Shown: positions 43,200 through 51,776, counted from the first letter of the stretch. The stretch: 64,000 bases of DNA from GCA-2708415 sp964353185 (GCA_964353185.1 CAYGUV010000007.1:1-64000), one strand, 5' to 3'. The notes: a model not told the origin generated them from the letters alone. Numbers and translations: made by a program.

Positions 43200-43766
43200 T
43201 TAGGCCGCCTTTGACCCTAAAAGCTTTTTAAAGAATCCCTTTGGCTCTTCTTTTTGTATTTGGGCCATGCGTTGATTCTGATTTTCGCTGCGCTCTTTTA
43301 ATTTTTGCATACGCTCGGCTAAAATTTGTTCACGTTTTTTGCGGGAGCGTTCTTCGCGTTCTTTTATTTCCGCTTTATATTCGTCTGCTTGCTTTTGTGA
43401 ATGTTGGCTAGTGATAAGGACCTGCTGGGCTTGTTTTTGCCATTCATCGCGTTGCTTTTGCATGTCTTCCATGTGCGTATTTGTTGTTTCAACCTGTTGT
43501 TCCAACATTTTTATACGCATTTTAAGGCGCTCCATCTCAAGCATGTCTGCTGCTTTTTGAAGTTCTGCTTCTACGGATGAATTTCCAGATTTTCCTTCAG
43601 TTTCAGACTTTAATCCAAAAACACGCTCTAACTCAGACACATCAATAATTTTGCGGTTATTATTATCAAGTTCGTAAGACAACTTACCGCTATTCATTGA
43701 ACGTTGAATGGTTGATTTTGATTTACCTGTTAATTCAGCCGCGCGTTGTGCTCCTACTTTTGCCAT
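43200..43766 (-). CDS. HTH plus long coiled-coil protein (KfrA-like layout)
   Basis: This 188-residue protein has an N-terminal helix-turn-helix (residues about 1-50, KVGAQRAAELTGKSKSTIQRSMNSGKLS then IDVSELERVF) of the type that reads DNA by a MerR/excisionase-like wing. A predicted coiled coil follows at about 60-175 (repeating E/K/Q/R and hydrophobic positions) and a basic tail, FFKKLLGSKAA. HTH plus coiled coil recalls plasmid KfrA-type or nucleoid/partition accessory proteins, but family identity is unproven. Ended by a strong terminator. Confidence 0.65.
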   Translation of the reverse strand: MAKVGAQRAAELTGKSKSTIQRSMNSGKLSYELDNNNRKIIDVSELERVFGLKSETEGKSGNSSVEAELQKAADMLEMERLKMRIKMLEQQVETTNTHMEDMQKQRDEWQKQAQQVLITSQHSQKQADEYKAEIKEREERSRKKREQILAERMQKLKERSENQNQRMAQIQKEEPKGFFKKLLGSKAA

Positions 43767-43865
43767 GTCCTGTCATCCTTATTTTTTAGTTATGCTAATG
43801 TCATAATCAAAAAAGAGAGAAAATTCAATTCATATTTTCCTTATTACGGGAAATAATCTTGCTTT

Positions 43866-44666
43866 TTACTTCTCGTTTTTCATTCGCTCATTCATTAATT
43901 GTGTTAAACGTTGCCATTGTGCCCCTGAGAAGAGGTGCGCATATAAGAAGGGAAGCCATCCTTTTTTACGCCATTCAATGAAGAATTTGTCATCCATTTT
44001 GTTTAGCTTCTCTTCATCGATGATACGGAAACCAGCAAAATTAATGCGTTTTCCTTCACCAATATTGATTTCAGCTTGACGTTCAACTAATAAGTCTGCG
44101 TCATGCAGTGCCTTTCCAAACTCAATCGTCTGTTGAGCGGCCGCATGGTATGACTTACAAAATTCAAGAGCATTTTGCGCCAATTGCGTAGGCTTACCAT
44201 CTTTATCGAAGAAAGGCTGATCTCCTTTTGACTCCACAACATTTTTGTCCAAATCAATACAAAGTGACAATTGATCTTTACCAGGAATTTCAGAAAAAAT
44301 GAATGGATAGCGGCGAATATACGCTGGTATGTACGTGTTTTGAAGCCAACGATCTTTATTGTCTAGGAATAAGTTCTCATTATCGCGTAATCCGATAATT
44401 GCAACGGGGGTTGCGCTTGCATCTGGAGAAAAACCAATGGGGTAGAAATGGCAGATTTGCGGCATTTCAATCATGTTAATAGGTACAGCATTTACACCAT
44501 TTGTAAATTTTAGGCCAAAATCTTTCTTTAATCCTAAATCGTTATGTTCTTTCGCATCTAATGGAATGGGGGCGGTGTAAAAAAGGGGCATTTGCGTGCT
44601 TCTTGCTTTTTTATCTTCTGCCTGAGGAGATTTTGAGTTTTCTTTACTCGCTTCTTTTTTTGCCAT
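43866..44666 (-). CDS. SapC-family protein
   Basis: This 266-residue protein matches the so-called SapC family (not the ABC permease of that name). Features are FYTAPIPLDAKEHNDLGL, LKFTNGVNAVPINMIEMP, PVAIIGLRDNENLFLD, YIPAYIRRYPFIF and SLCIDLD, with a C-terminal RINFAGFRIIDEEKLNKM. Such proteins are common in alpha- and gammaproteobacteria near TonB-dependent receptors and tryptophan halogenases; biochemical function is unknown. A Lys/Glu-rich N-terminus precedes it. The Fur-type box lies 89 bases before its start. Confidence 0.85.
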   Translation of the reverse strand: MAKKEASKENSKSPQAEDKKARSTQMPLFYTAPIPLDAKEHNDLGLKKDFGLKFTNGVNAVPINMIEMPQICHFYPIGFSPDASATPVAIIGLRDNENLFLDNKDRWLQNTYIPAYIRRYPFIFSEIPGKDQLSLCIDLDKNVVESKGDQPFFDKDGKPTQLAQNALEFCKSYHAAAQQTIEFGKALHDADLLVERQAEINIGEGKRINFAGFRIIDEEKLNKMDDKFFIEWRKKGWLPFLYAHLFSGAQWQRLTQLMNERMKNEK

Positions 44667-44754
44667 TCTATTGTTTCCTTTGATGATCTATAAATTCCTA
44701 AAAAACAAATTAAAACAATCTGGATGGAAAAACAATGCTCATCATGTTTTTAGA

Positions 44755-44769
44755 TGATAATAATTATCA
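44755..44769. promoter_or_regulatory. Perfect 7-1-7 Fur-type box
   Basis: TGATAAT-A-ATTATCA is a perfect 15-base inverted repeat, identical to the classical Fur 7-1-7 consensus. It sits in the 178-base divergent region between the SapC-family gene (start 44666) and the UDP-glucose dehydrogenase gene (start 44848), 89 and 78 bases from the two starts respectively. It could make one or both genes iron-responsive. The identity of the regulator here is inference. Confidence 0.7.
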
Positions 44770-44847
44770 ATAAAATTAAGAAAATCCCTTGTTTTTTAAT
44801 GCGATAGTGGGTTTTATAGAACAAATATTGAGTTTTGGAGCCGTGTG

Positions 44848-46200
44848 ATGAAAATAGTGATGGTTGGTACTGGATATGTAGGGTTAGTGTCAGGAACATG
44901 TTTTGCTGAATTTGGTCTTGATGTTGTTTGCGTCGATAAAGACGCCCGCAAAATTGATATGCTTCTTAAAGGAAAAAGCCCTATTTATGAACCCGGTCTA
45001 GAGGCTCTAATTGAAAAGCAAGTGAACGCAAATCGCTTAAAATTTACCAGCAACCTTGATGAGGCATTGATTGATGCAGATGCTGTTTTCATTGCAGTAG
45101 GCACGCCGCCCAGACCCGAAGATGGTCATGCAGATCTAAAATATATTTACCAAGCTGTTGAGGAAGTCTCCAAAAGTGTTAACGGCTATACTATATTGGT
45201 TACCAAATCGACCGTTCCTGTTGGTACAGCGCGTGAAATTGAGGCAATCGTTGCCAAATTTAAAAAAGAAAATTCTGAGATTGATGTCTGTTCAAATCCG
45301 GAGTTCCTTCGTGAAGGGGCCGCGATTGATGATTTTTTAAACCCCGATCGTGTGGTTGTTGGAGCAGAAACAGATAAAGCTATTGCGACGTTGTCAGCAA
45401 TTTATAAATCACTTACTGATAAGGGCGTTCCGTTAAAAATCACAAGCTGTGAAACATCAGAAATGATTAAATATGCGGCCAATGCATTTTTGGCGACCAA
45501 AATAACATTCATTAACCAAATTGCAGATTTATGCGAGGCATCGGGCGCAAATGTTGTCGACGTTGCCGAAGCCATGGGGCAAGATTCCCGCATTTCACCT
45601 AAATTTTTGAATGCCAGCCCCGGCTATGGTGGATCATGCTTTCCCAAAGACACGTTGGCCTTGGCACAGACAGGCAACAAATTAAATGCGCCACAAAGCG
45701 TTGTGGAGGCGGTCGTTGCGGCCAATGCGCAACGTCAAAAAAATATGGCGCAAAAAATTATTAAAGCGTGTGGAGGGTCAGTCGAAGGTAAAGTGATTGG
45801 TGTATTAGGTGTTGCCTTTAAACCCAATACAGATGATATGCGCGATGCTCCGTCTTTGACAATTTTACCAATATTACAAGAGGCGGGGGCAAAAATTATG
45901 GCGTATGACCCGCAGGCACAAGAAGAAGCCCAAAAGCATTTTAAAGATATTGATTGGAAACAAGACCCTTATGCCGTTATGCAGGACGCGGATGCCGTGG
46001 TGTTAATGACGGGTTGGGATGAATTTTCTCAATTATCTATTGATAAGATAGGGCAAAGTTTAAAAATAAAACGTATGATTGACCTGCATAATATTTATGA
46101 CCCCATCATAATGGAGCAAAAGGGTTTCCATTATGTTTCCATTGGGCGACCAGAAGTAAATTCAAACAGCGATAAACAAAAATTAAAGAAAGTATCCTAA
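44848..46200 (+). CDS. UDP-glucose 6-dehydrogenase
   Basis: This 450-residue NAD-dependent enzyme oxidises UDP-glucose to UDP-glucuronate for surface polysaccharides. The N-terminal Rossmann motif is VMVGTGYVGLVSG. The catalytic cysteine lies in GYGGSCFPKDT, preceded by NPEFLREGAAIDDFLNPDRVVVG. C-terminal motifs KVIGVLGVAFKPNTDDMRDAPS and VLMTGWDEF are standard. ATG 44848 is chosen over GTG 44845 because TTGGAG is 7 bases upstream of it. cysD follows after 4 bases, so the sulfate genes may be in the same operon. Confidence 0.94.
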   Translation: MKIVMVGTGYVGLVSGTCFAEFGLDVVCVDKDARKIDMLLKGKSPIYEPGLEALIEKQVNANRLKFTSNLDEALIDADAVFIAVGTPPRPEDGHADLKYIYQAVEEVSKSVNGYTILVTKSTVPVGTAREIEAIVAKFKKENSEIDVCSNPEFLREGAAIDDFLNPDRVVVGAETDKAIATLSAIYKSLTDKGVPLKITSCETSEMIKYAANAFLATKITFINQIADLCEASGANVVDVAEAMGQDSRISPKFLNASPGYGGSCFPKDTLALAQTGNKLNAPQSVVEAVVAANAQRQKNMAQKIIKACGGSVEGKVIGVLGVAFKPNTDDMRDAPSLTILPILQEAGAKIMAYDPQAQEEAQKHFKDIDWKQDPYAVMQDADAVVLMTGWDEFSQLSIDKIGQSLKIKRMIDLHNIYDPIIMEQKGFHYVSIGRPEVNSNSDKQKLKKVS

Positions 46201-46204
46201 GCGT

Positions 46205-47002
46205 ATGTCTAATAATTTAGATGATTTAGAAGCGCGGTCCATTTATATCATTCGTGAGGCCTATGCAAAAATTGATAATATGGCGATGCTGTGGTCAATT
46301 GGTAAAGATTCTACAGCGATGCTGTGGTTAGTGAAAAAAGCATTCTTTGGGCGTGTCCCATTCCCCTTGGTGTTGTTGGATACAGGCATGGAAATGGATG
46401 AAGTTTATGCATTTCGTGACATGTTAACTGATAAATGGGAATTACCCGTTATTAACCACATGTGTCCGCCTGAGGAAGAGATGGACCAAACGTTGCCACC
46501 TGCAACCCGTAGTGCGATGCGCAAAACCGAAGGGTTGAAATCTTTACTGGCCGAGCATAAATTTAAAGGTGTAGTTTGTGGTATCCGCCGTGATGAACAA
46601 GGGTTACGTGCGAAAGAGCGTGTGTTCTCTCCCCGCTCCATGGATGGGAATTGGAATTTTAAAGACCAGCCCGCCGAATTTTGGGATCAATATACAACCG
46701 AAGTTCCCGATGATTGCCACATGCGTATTCACTCCATTTTACATTGGACAGAATTAGATATTTGGAAATATACAAAGCGTGAGAATATCCCCCTTTGTGA
46801 TTTGTATTTTGCGCGTGATGGGATGCGTTATCGATCCTTAGGAGAAAAAAATATTACAAAGCCTGTACCAAGTAATGCGTCTAATATTGATGAAATTATT
46901 ACGGAGTTGGAAACAACAAATACCTCAGAACGAGAAGGTCGTTCCATGGATAAAGAAACTGAAGATAGTTTCGAAAAACTTCGCAGTCAGGGGTATATGT
47001 GA
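46205..47002 (+). CDS. cysD: Sulfate adenylyltransferase small subunit (CysD)
   Basis: This 265-residue ATP-pyrophosphatase-type subunit makes APS together with CysN. The PP-loop is WSIGKDSTAMLWL. Other markers are FPLVLLDTGMEMDEVYAFRD, VVCGIRRDEQGLRAKERVFSPR, WTELDIWKYTKRE and the C-terminal TSEREGRSMDKETEDSFEKLRSQGYM. It is about 35 residues shorter than E. coli CysD and somewhat divergent. Its stop overlaps the GTG start of the GNAT gene by 4 bases, so the operon reads cysD-GNAT-cysNC-cysQ. Confidence 0.9.
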   Translation: MSNNLDDLEARSIYIIREAYAKIDNMAMLWSIGKDSTAMLWLVKKAFFGRVPFPLVLLDTGMEMDEVYAFRDMLTDKWELPVINHMCPPEEEMDQTLPPATRSAMRKTEGLKSLLAEHKFKGVVCGIRRDEQGLRAKERVFSPRSMDGNWNFKDQPAEFWDQYTTEVPDDCHMRIHSILHWTELDIWKYTKRENIPLCDLYFARDGMRYRSLGEKNITKPVPSNASNIDEIITELETTNTSEREGRSMDKETEDSFEKLRSQGYM

Positions 47003-47502
47003 GTGAATTTATAATAAGAAAATTGGTTGAAGCGGATGCGGAAATATACCGTGAAATTCGCTTAGAGATGCTTAATGCTTCACCTAGCTATTTTGGAACT
47101 TCTTACGAAGATAGTATAAAAGAAGACATCACTTTTTTTGAAGATAGAATAAAATACGGAAATATTTATGGATATTTTAATGATAATCATTTAGGTGGGG
47201 TTGTGGGTTGTTACCAAAAGCAGGGACTTAAAGTCAAGCATATAGCAGGTATTTGGGGTGTTTATGTTAGGCCCCCATATCGAGGTAAAAGTATTGCTTA
47301 TAAGCTAACCGAAGTAATAATAAGCGAATTGCCAAAAGAAATTGAATTAATTCAAGTATCTGTTACCAAAGGTAACTTTCCAGCACAAAAAACCTATGAA
47401 AAATCTGGGTTTAAAATATGGGGCATAGAAGAAAAAGCGCTCAAAATAAAAAAAGACTATTTTGATGTAATTAACATGGTGAAATTTTTAAATGACAAAT
47501 AA
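46999..47502 (+). CDS. GNAT-family acetyltransferase embedded in the cysD-cysNC operon
   Basis: This 167-residue protein has the GNAT fold: the N-terminal FIIRKLVEADAEIYREIRLEML, then GIWGVYVRPPYRGKSIAYKLTEVIISEL, where R-x-x-x-G-K is the acetyl-CoA pyrophosphate loop, and ending FPAQKTYEKSGFKIWGIE. The start is a GTG overlapping the cysD stop by 4 bases, and cysNC starts 11 bases before its stop, so it is translationally coupled on both sides. It is more AT-rich than both neighbours. Substrate unknown. It looks inserted into an otherwise standard operon. Confidence 0.85.
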   Translation: MSEFIIRKLVEADAEIYREIRLEMLNASPSYFGTSYEDSIKEDITFFEDRIKYGNIYGYFNDNHLGGVVGCYQKQGLKVKHIAGIWGVYVRPPYRGKSIAYKLTEVIISELPKEIELIQVSVTKGNFPAQKTYEKSGFKIWGIEEKALKIKKDYFDVINMVKFLNDK

Positions 47503-49411
47503 TATAAAAACTTTAGAGCAGCTGGGTGTCGTTATTGTGGGGCATGTGGATCATGGGAAGTCTACATTAATTGGTCGGTTGTTACATGATACCGATAGTT
47601 TGGCTGATGGAAAGTTAGAAGAGCTTCAATCTATTTGTGAAAAACGCAATGTTCCGTTTGAATGGTCATTCGTATTAGACGCGTTTCAGGCGGAACGTGA
47701 CCAAGCTATTACAATTGATACAACACAAATTTTCTTTTCAAGTGAAAAAAGAAACTATGTCATTATTGATGCGCCAGGGCATCGTGAATTTTTGAAAAAC
47801 ATGATTTCTGGCGCGGCGCAGGCTGACGCTGCCGTTTTGGTGGTCGATGCCGAAGAAGGGGTTCAGGAACAAACAAAACGCCATGCGTATATGTTGCATT
47901 TATTGGGTATGAAACAAATTTGCGTTGTGGTTAATAAAATGGACAAGGTCGGATATGATTCAAAAGTATTTGATAAGGTATCCGAGCAAGTAAAAGAATA
48001 TCTTGCGACCTTGAACTTAACACCATCACATATTGTGCCAATTTCCTCTCGTGAAGGGGATATGTTGAGCATCAGAGGTGACAATTTAAGCTGGTATAAA
48101 GGTAAAACCTTAATTGAAGTTTTAGATAATTTTCATAGTGAAACGCAGCCCGTTAGTCATGATTTAAGATTCCCTATTCAAGATGTTTATCGTTTTGATG
48201 AAAAAAGAATTCTGGTTGGGCGCATTGAAACAGGATCCTTGTCTGTTGGTGATACAATTTTCTTTTCCCCTACAAATGAAAAAGCAGAGATTGTTTCAAT
48301 CGAAAGTTTTCCTGAAAAAGGAAAGGTTATAAAAGCAGTCGCGGGGCAATCGGTTGGTATTACACTAAATGAGCGTATATTTGTTGAGCGTGGCCACATT
48401 GGCAGCCACAAAGAAAATTTACCCATGATGACGAATGTTTTTCGCGCCAATATATTTTGGCTGTCAGACAAGCCATTAGCAGTTGGGAATTCTTATACTG
48501 TTCGTTATGGAACAGTTGAGGCAAAAGTGACAGTGCAATCCATTGATATGATGGTTGATACAAAAAGCTTAGTCAAAGATGAGGCCGCCAAAAATGTTGA
48601 GCGTAATAATGTAGCCGAAGTTACTTTCCGCTCCCGCGATTTGTTGCCAATTGATCCGCATACGAATAACTTTAAATTGGGACGCGCGGTCATTTACGAT
48701 GGCTATGATGTTGTTGGTGGTGGCCTGATTAATATGGATGGATATGCAGATCAACGTCAATCATCAACCCCTAAATCAGAAAATATTTATAAAGTTAGCC
48801 ATTCTGTTACGCCAGATATGCGGGCGGAACGCTTTGGGTATTATGGCGCAGTGTTTTGGTTTACTGGGTTATCAGGGTCAGGGAAATCGACATTGGCGGT
48901 TGCTGTTGAAAAAGAAATTTTTGAACGCGGTATGAACGCCTATGTTTTAGATGGTGATAATGTGCGCTATGGATTAAATGCAGATCTTGGATTCTCTCCA
49001 GAGGATCGAACAGAGAATATCCGCCGCGTTGGTGAAGTTGCTGCTTTGCAGGCTAACTCAGGTGTTATTGTCTTATCAGCGTTTATTTCTCCCTACCAAG
49101 TGGATAGGGAAAAGGCGCGCGCCGCTGCGCCACAATGTTTTCATGAGATTCACATCAAAGCAGATTTAAAAACATGTGAAGGGCGTGACCCCAAAGGTCT
49201 TTATAAAAAAGCCCGTAAAGGGGATATCAAAGACTTCACAGGGATTGATTCCCCTTACGAGCCACCAAGAAACCCTGATTTAGTTGTTGATACGGCAAAT
49301 AACGATATTCAAACATGTGCTAACCAGATTGTTGACTATGTTTTAAGTAATGTGCGCGCCGCTGGATCTGAAAAATTAACCGCAATTGATGGGGGACGTA
49401 TCCTTGGTTGA
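47492..49411 (+). CDS. cysNC: Bifunctional sulfate adenylyltransferase subunit 1 / APS kinase (CysNC)
   Basis: This 639-residue fusion first forms APS (GTPase-coupled, with CysD) and then phosphorylates it to PAPS. The CysN half (about 1-420) has G1 GHVDHGKST (17-25), DAPGHREFLKNM (G3) and NKMD (G4). The APS kinase half begins near residue 450 with WFTGLSGSGKSTLA, then DGDNVRYGLNADLGFSPEDR and the ISPYQVDREKAR stretch. The fusion is frequent in alphaproteobacteria. It overlaps cysQ by 23-26 bases. Confidence 0.95.
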   Translation: MTNNIKTLEQLGVVIVGHVDHGKSTLIGRLLHDTDSLADGKLEELQSICEKRNVPFEWSFVLDAFQAERDQAITIDTTQIFFSSEKRNYVIIDAPGHREFLKNMISGAAQADAAVLVVDAEEGVQEQTKRHAYMLHLLGMKQICVVVNKMDKVGYDSKVFDKVSEQVKEYLATLNLTPSHIVPISSREGDMLSIRGDNLSWYKGKTLIEVLDNFHSETQPVSHDLRFPIQDVYRFDEKRILVGRIETGSLSVGDTIFFSPTNEKAEIVSIESFPEKGKVIKAVAGQSVGITLNERIFVERGHIGSHKENLPMMTNVFRANIFWLSDKPLAVGNSYTVRYGTVEAKVTVQSIDMMVDTKSLVKDEAAKNVERNNVAEVTFRSRDLLPIDPHTNNFKLGRAVIYDGYDVVGGGLINMDGYADQRQSSTPKSENIYKVSHSVTPDMRAERFGYYGAVFWFTGLSGSGKSTLAVAVEKEIFERGMNAYVLDGDNVRYGLNADLGFSPEDRTENIRRVGEVAALQANSGVIVLSAFISPYQVDREKARAAAPQCFHEIHIKADLKTCEGRDPKGLYKKARKGDIKDFTGIDSPYEPPRNPDLVVDTANNDIQTCANQIVDYVLSNVRAAGSEKLTAIDGGRILG

Positions 49412-50252
49412 TGATCTTCCTAAAAAGAGTAAAATTTTAAATCACTTACCCGCCCTTTGTAATCAAATACGCCGCGTTGCTGTGGAGGCAGGGAATCTTA
49501 CGTTAAATTATTTTGATGAAAGTGGCTTTGATAACGCACAAATTAAGGATGACGGTTCGCCTTTAACAATTGCTGATCAAAAAGCAGAAATTTTAATTAC
49601 AAAAGCATTAAAAGAAATTACACCTGAAGTTATTATCGTCGGTGAAGAAGCGACGGCGGAAGGGTATCGACCAGACCTTAGTAATGAAGAATATTTTTGG
49701 CTGGTTGACCCATTAGACGGCACCAAAGAATTTATTTCAGGAAGTGGTGATTATACCGTTAACATTGCGCTTATCCACCGTAATAAACCCGTTTTGGGAG
49801 TTGTCTATGCCCCAGTCCATGGGGAGCTTTATGCGGCCTGTGGTGAAGGGACGGCGATTAAATGGTTAGAAGATAACGATACAGAACGAAAAATTTCTGT
49901 GAAGCCAATTCAAAATAAGGGACTTACAATTATATCTAGCAAATCCCATGGTAAAGGCGATAAACTTGAGCAGTTTTTATCGCATTATAAAGTCAACAAA
50001 CAAATCCAACGGGGAAGCTCCCTTAAAATTTGTACCATTGCGGCGGGTAAAGCCGATATGTATCCCCGTTTTGGATTAACCTGCGAATGGGACACTGCGG
50101 CCGCGCATGCGATATTAAATGCAGCAGGCGGCGTCATTACAGATTTGCAAGGTAATGAGTTAACATATGGTGGCTTTGACCCTAAGTTTTTAAATCCTGA
50201 ATTTATAGCAAGAAGCGCGGAGATTGATTTACCGCACGAACAAGGAGAATAA
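49389..50252 (+). CDS. cysQ: 3'(2'),5'-bisphosphate nucleotidase (CysQ)
   Basis: This 287-residue inositol-monophosphatase-fold enzyme hydrolyses PAP, the by-product of PAPS use. Metal-binding motifs are GEEAT, DPLDGTKEFISGSGDYTVNIAL and the C-terminal CEWDTAAAHAIL. It is in the sulfate-activation operon, overlapping cysNC by 23 bases. Start is uncertain: ATG 49389 has no RBS, whereas TTG 49404 lies 7 bases after GGGGGA and would give a 282-residue product. The CDF transporter gene follows 1 base after its stop. Confidence 0.93.
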   Translation: MGDVSLVDDLPKKSKILNHLPALCNQIRRVAVEAGNLTLNYFDESGFDNAQIKDDGSPLTIADQKAEILITKALKEITPEVIIVGEEATAEGYRPDLSNEEYFWLVDPLDGTKEFISGSGDYTVNIALIHRNKPVLGVVYAPVHGELYAACGEGTAIKWLEDNDTERKISVKPIQNKGLTIISSKSHGKGDKLEQFLSHYKVNKQIQRGSSLKICTIAAGKADMYPRFGLTCEWDTAAAHAILNAAGGVITDLQGNELTYGGFDPKFLNPEFIARSAEIDLPHEQGE

Positions 50253-50253
50253 A

Positions 50254-51171
50254 ATGGCATCAGGCTCTAAAAAAGTTATTTATGCTGCGCTTATTGGAAA
50301 TGCGTTGATAGCAGTAACAAAATTTTCTGCGGCCATTGCAACGGGAAGTTCGGCAATGATGTCTGAAGGTGTACACTCCCTTGTCGATACAGGTAATCAG
50401 GTTTTGTTACTATACGGATTGAAAAAAGCAGCACAGCCTGCGGATGATGAATACCCGTTTGGACATGGGAAAGAAATTTATTTTTGGAGTTTTGTCGTTG
50501 CAATTTTAATTTTTGCGGTTGGTGCAGGGATATCTATTTATGAAGGGGTTTATCATATTATTCATCCAGCAGAAATCAGCGACCCTACTATTAATTACAT
50601 CGTTTTGGCGTTGGCGATGGTTTTTGAAGGCGGCGCACTATATTACGCCGTTCGTGAATTTAACAGATCGCGTGGGGCTACAGGGGTTTTAAGCGCGGTT
50701 CGAAATGGTAAAGACCCAACATTATTTGTCGTTTTGTTCGAAGATAGCGCGGCTATGGCAGGGCTATTTATCGCCTTTATTGGTATTTATCTTGCACAGG
50801 TAACGGGTATTGCCATTTTTGATGGACTGGCTTCCGTTCTTATTGGTTGTATTCTTGCTGTGACAGCATTCTGGTTGGCGTATGAGACCAAAAGCCTTTT
50901 GATTGGTGAACCCGCGGAGCCTGTTATTGTCGAAGGAATTCAAGCCATTATTGATCAAGAAAAGGGCGTGCGTAGGACCAATGAAATATTAACGCTACAT
51001 ATGGGCCCTGAATATATTTTAGCAAATATCAGTCTTGAATTTGCAAATGGACAAAAAACGGGGGAATTGGAGCAATTAATAAGTTCCATATCGCGTCAAA
51101 TACGCGCATCATTTCCGATTGTAAAACGTGTCTTTATCGAAGCAGAAGATCACACGCCTAATGTTGATTAA
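50254..51171 (+). CDS. Cation diffusion facilitator transporter
   Basis: This 305-residue protein has six membrane spans and a C-terminal cytoplasmic ferredoxin-like domain. The TM2 metal site is SEGVHSLVDTGNQ (HxxxD). TM5 carries EDSAAMAGLFIAF, the Glu-Asp variant of the second half-site seen in the ZnT9-like subgroup, instead of the HxxxD of classical zinc exporters. KKAAQPADDEYPFGHGKEIYFWSF is the conserved TM2-3 loop. It would export Zn, Fe or Mn. ATG 50254 is preferred: AAGGAGA is 6 bases upstream. Possibly the last gene of the cys operon. Confidence 0.88.
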   Translation: MASGSKKVIYAALIGNALIAVTKFSAAIATGSSAMMSEGVHSLVDTGNQVLLLYGLKKAAQPADDEYPFGHGKEIYFWSFVVAILIFAVGAGISIYEGVYHIIHPAEISDPTINYIVLALAMVFEGGALYYAVREFNRSRGATGVLSAVRNGKDPTLFVVLFEDSAAMAGLFIAFIGIYLAQVTGIAIFDGLASVLIGCILAVTAFWLAYETKSLLIGEPAEPVIVEGIQAIIDQEKGVRRTNEILTLHMGPEYILANISLEFANGQKTGELEQLISSISRQIRASFPIVKRVFIEAEDHTPNVD

Positions 51172-51776
51172 TCATCGTCGTTGCTTTTACCATTTGTGGG
51201 TGGCTTAGGCTGTTTTTTAACGGTTGGCGCAGCACCGCCGCCAAGGCCAGGCGAAGGAACAGCCATAGGTGTTGCCACAACTTGGGGGGCAACCTCCATT
51301 TTCATTTGACGCTCTAACAAAGGACTATAAGCAAGCGCTTGTAAATTCTGATCATGTAATACAGATTGAATTGTTTCTTCGTTTGCTAAATCTTCGCGGT
51401 GGATAGCTTGCGCAAATTTACTACGCTTTATAAAGCTATCAAATCCTTTGATATGACGAACGGTTTCTGCTGATTTATCCAGATTTGTGTTTCCGCCGCT
51501 ATAGGGATCATTGAGCACAAATAATGGCATATCAAGGGTTTCATTGACCACACCATCGAAAATAACCCCTAAATATATTGTTTTTCTGTCTAGAAGTGTT
51601 TCTTTTATTGCGTGATCGACATTAATATTAAAATGTAGGGGGTCTTGGTTTACAAATTCTGCCGTCATTTCCATGACTTCGGCATCAAATATAATTCCTG
51701 CGGGAGGCTCTTTAAAGCTACCCTGACACATCAAACCTGCTTGGCCCGCCCCAGTAAGAAAAAGATCTATGTTCAT
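51168..51776 (-). CDS. Uncharacterised 202-residue protein with Pro/Lys/Asp C-terminal tail
   Basis: I recognise no family. The N-terminal 140 residues look globular, with alternating beta strands (LHFNINVDHAIKETLLDRKTIYLGVIFDGVV) and helices. The C-terminal 40 residues (PQVVATPMAVPSPGLGGGAAPTVKKQ onward) are disordered, ending KSNDDD. No signal peptide, TM or catalytic motif is seen. It is convergent with the CDF gene (4-base overlap) and divergent from the epimerase gene. A real gene is likely from length and codon pattern; function is unknown. Confidence 0.55.
   Translation of the reverse strand: MNIDLFLTGAGQAGLMCQGSFKEPPAGIIFDAEVMEMTAEFVNQDPLHFNINVDHAIKETLLDRKTIYLGVIFDGVVNETLDMPLFVLNDPYSGGNTNLDKSAETVRHIKGFDSFIKRSKFAQAIHREDLANEETIQSVLHDQNLQALAYSPLLERQMKMEVAPQVVATPMAVPSPGLGGGAAPTVKKQPKPPTNGKSNDDD

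Noticed and set aside
43866..44666. SapC as an ABC peptide-transporter permease
   Set aside because: The product has no membrane spans; only the name is shared with the sapABCDF permease.
49386..49411. Frameshift splitting cysNC and cysQ
   Set aside because: Each protein has its own complete domains and the short overlap is normal operon coupling.
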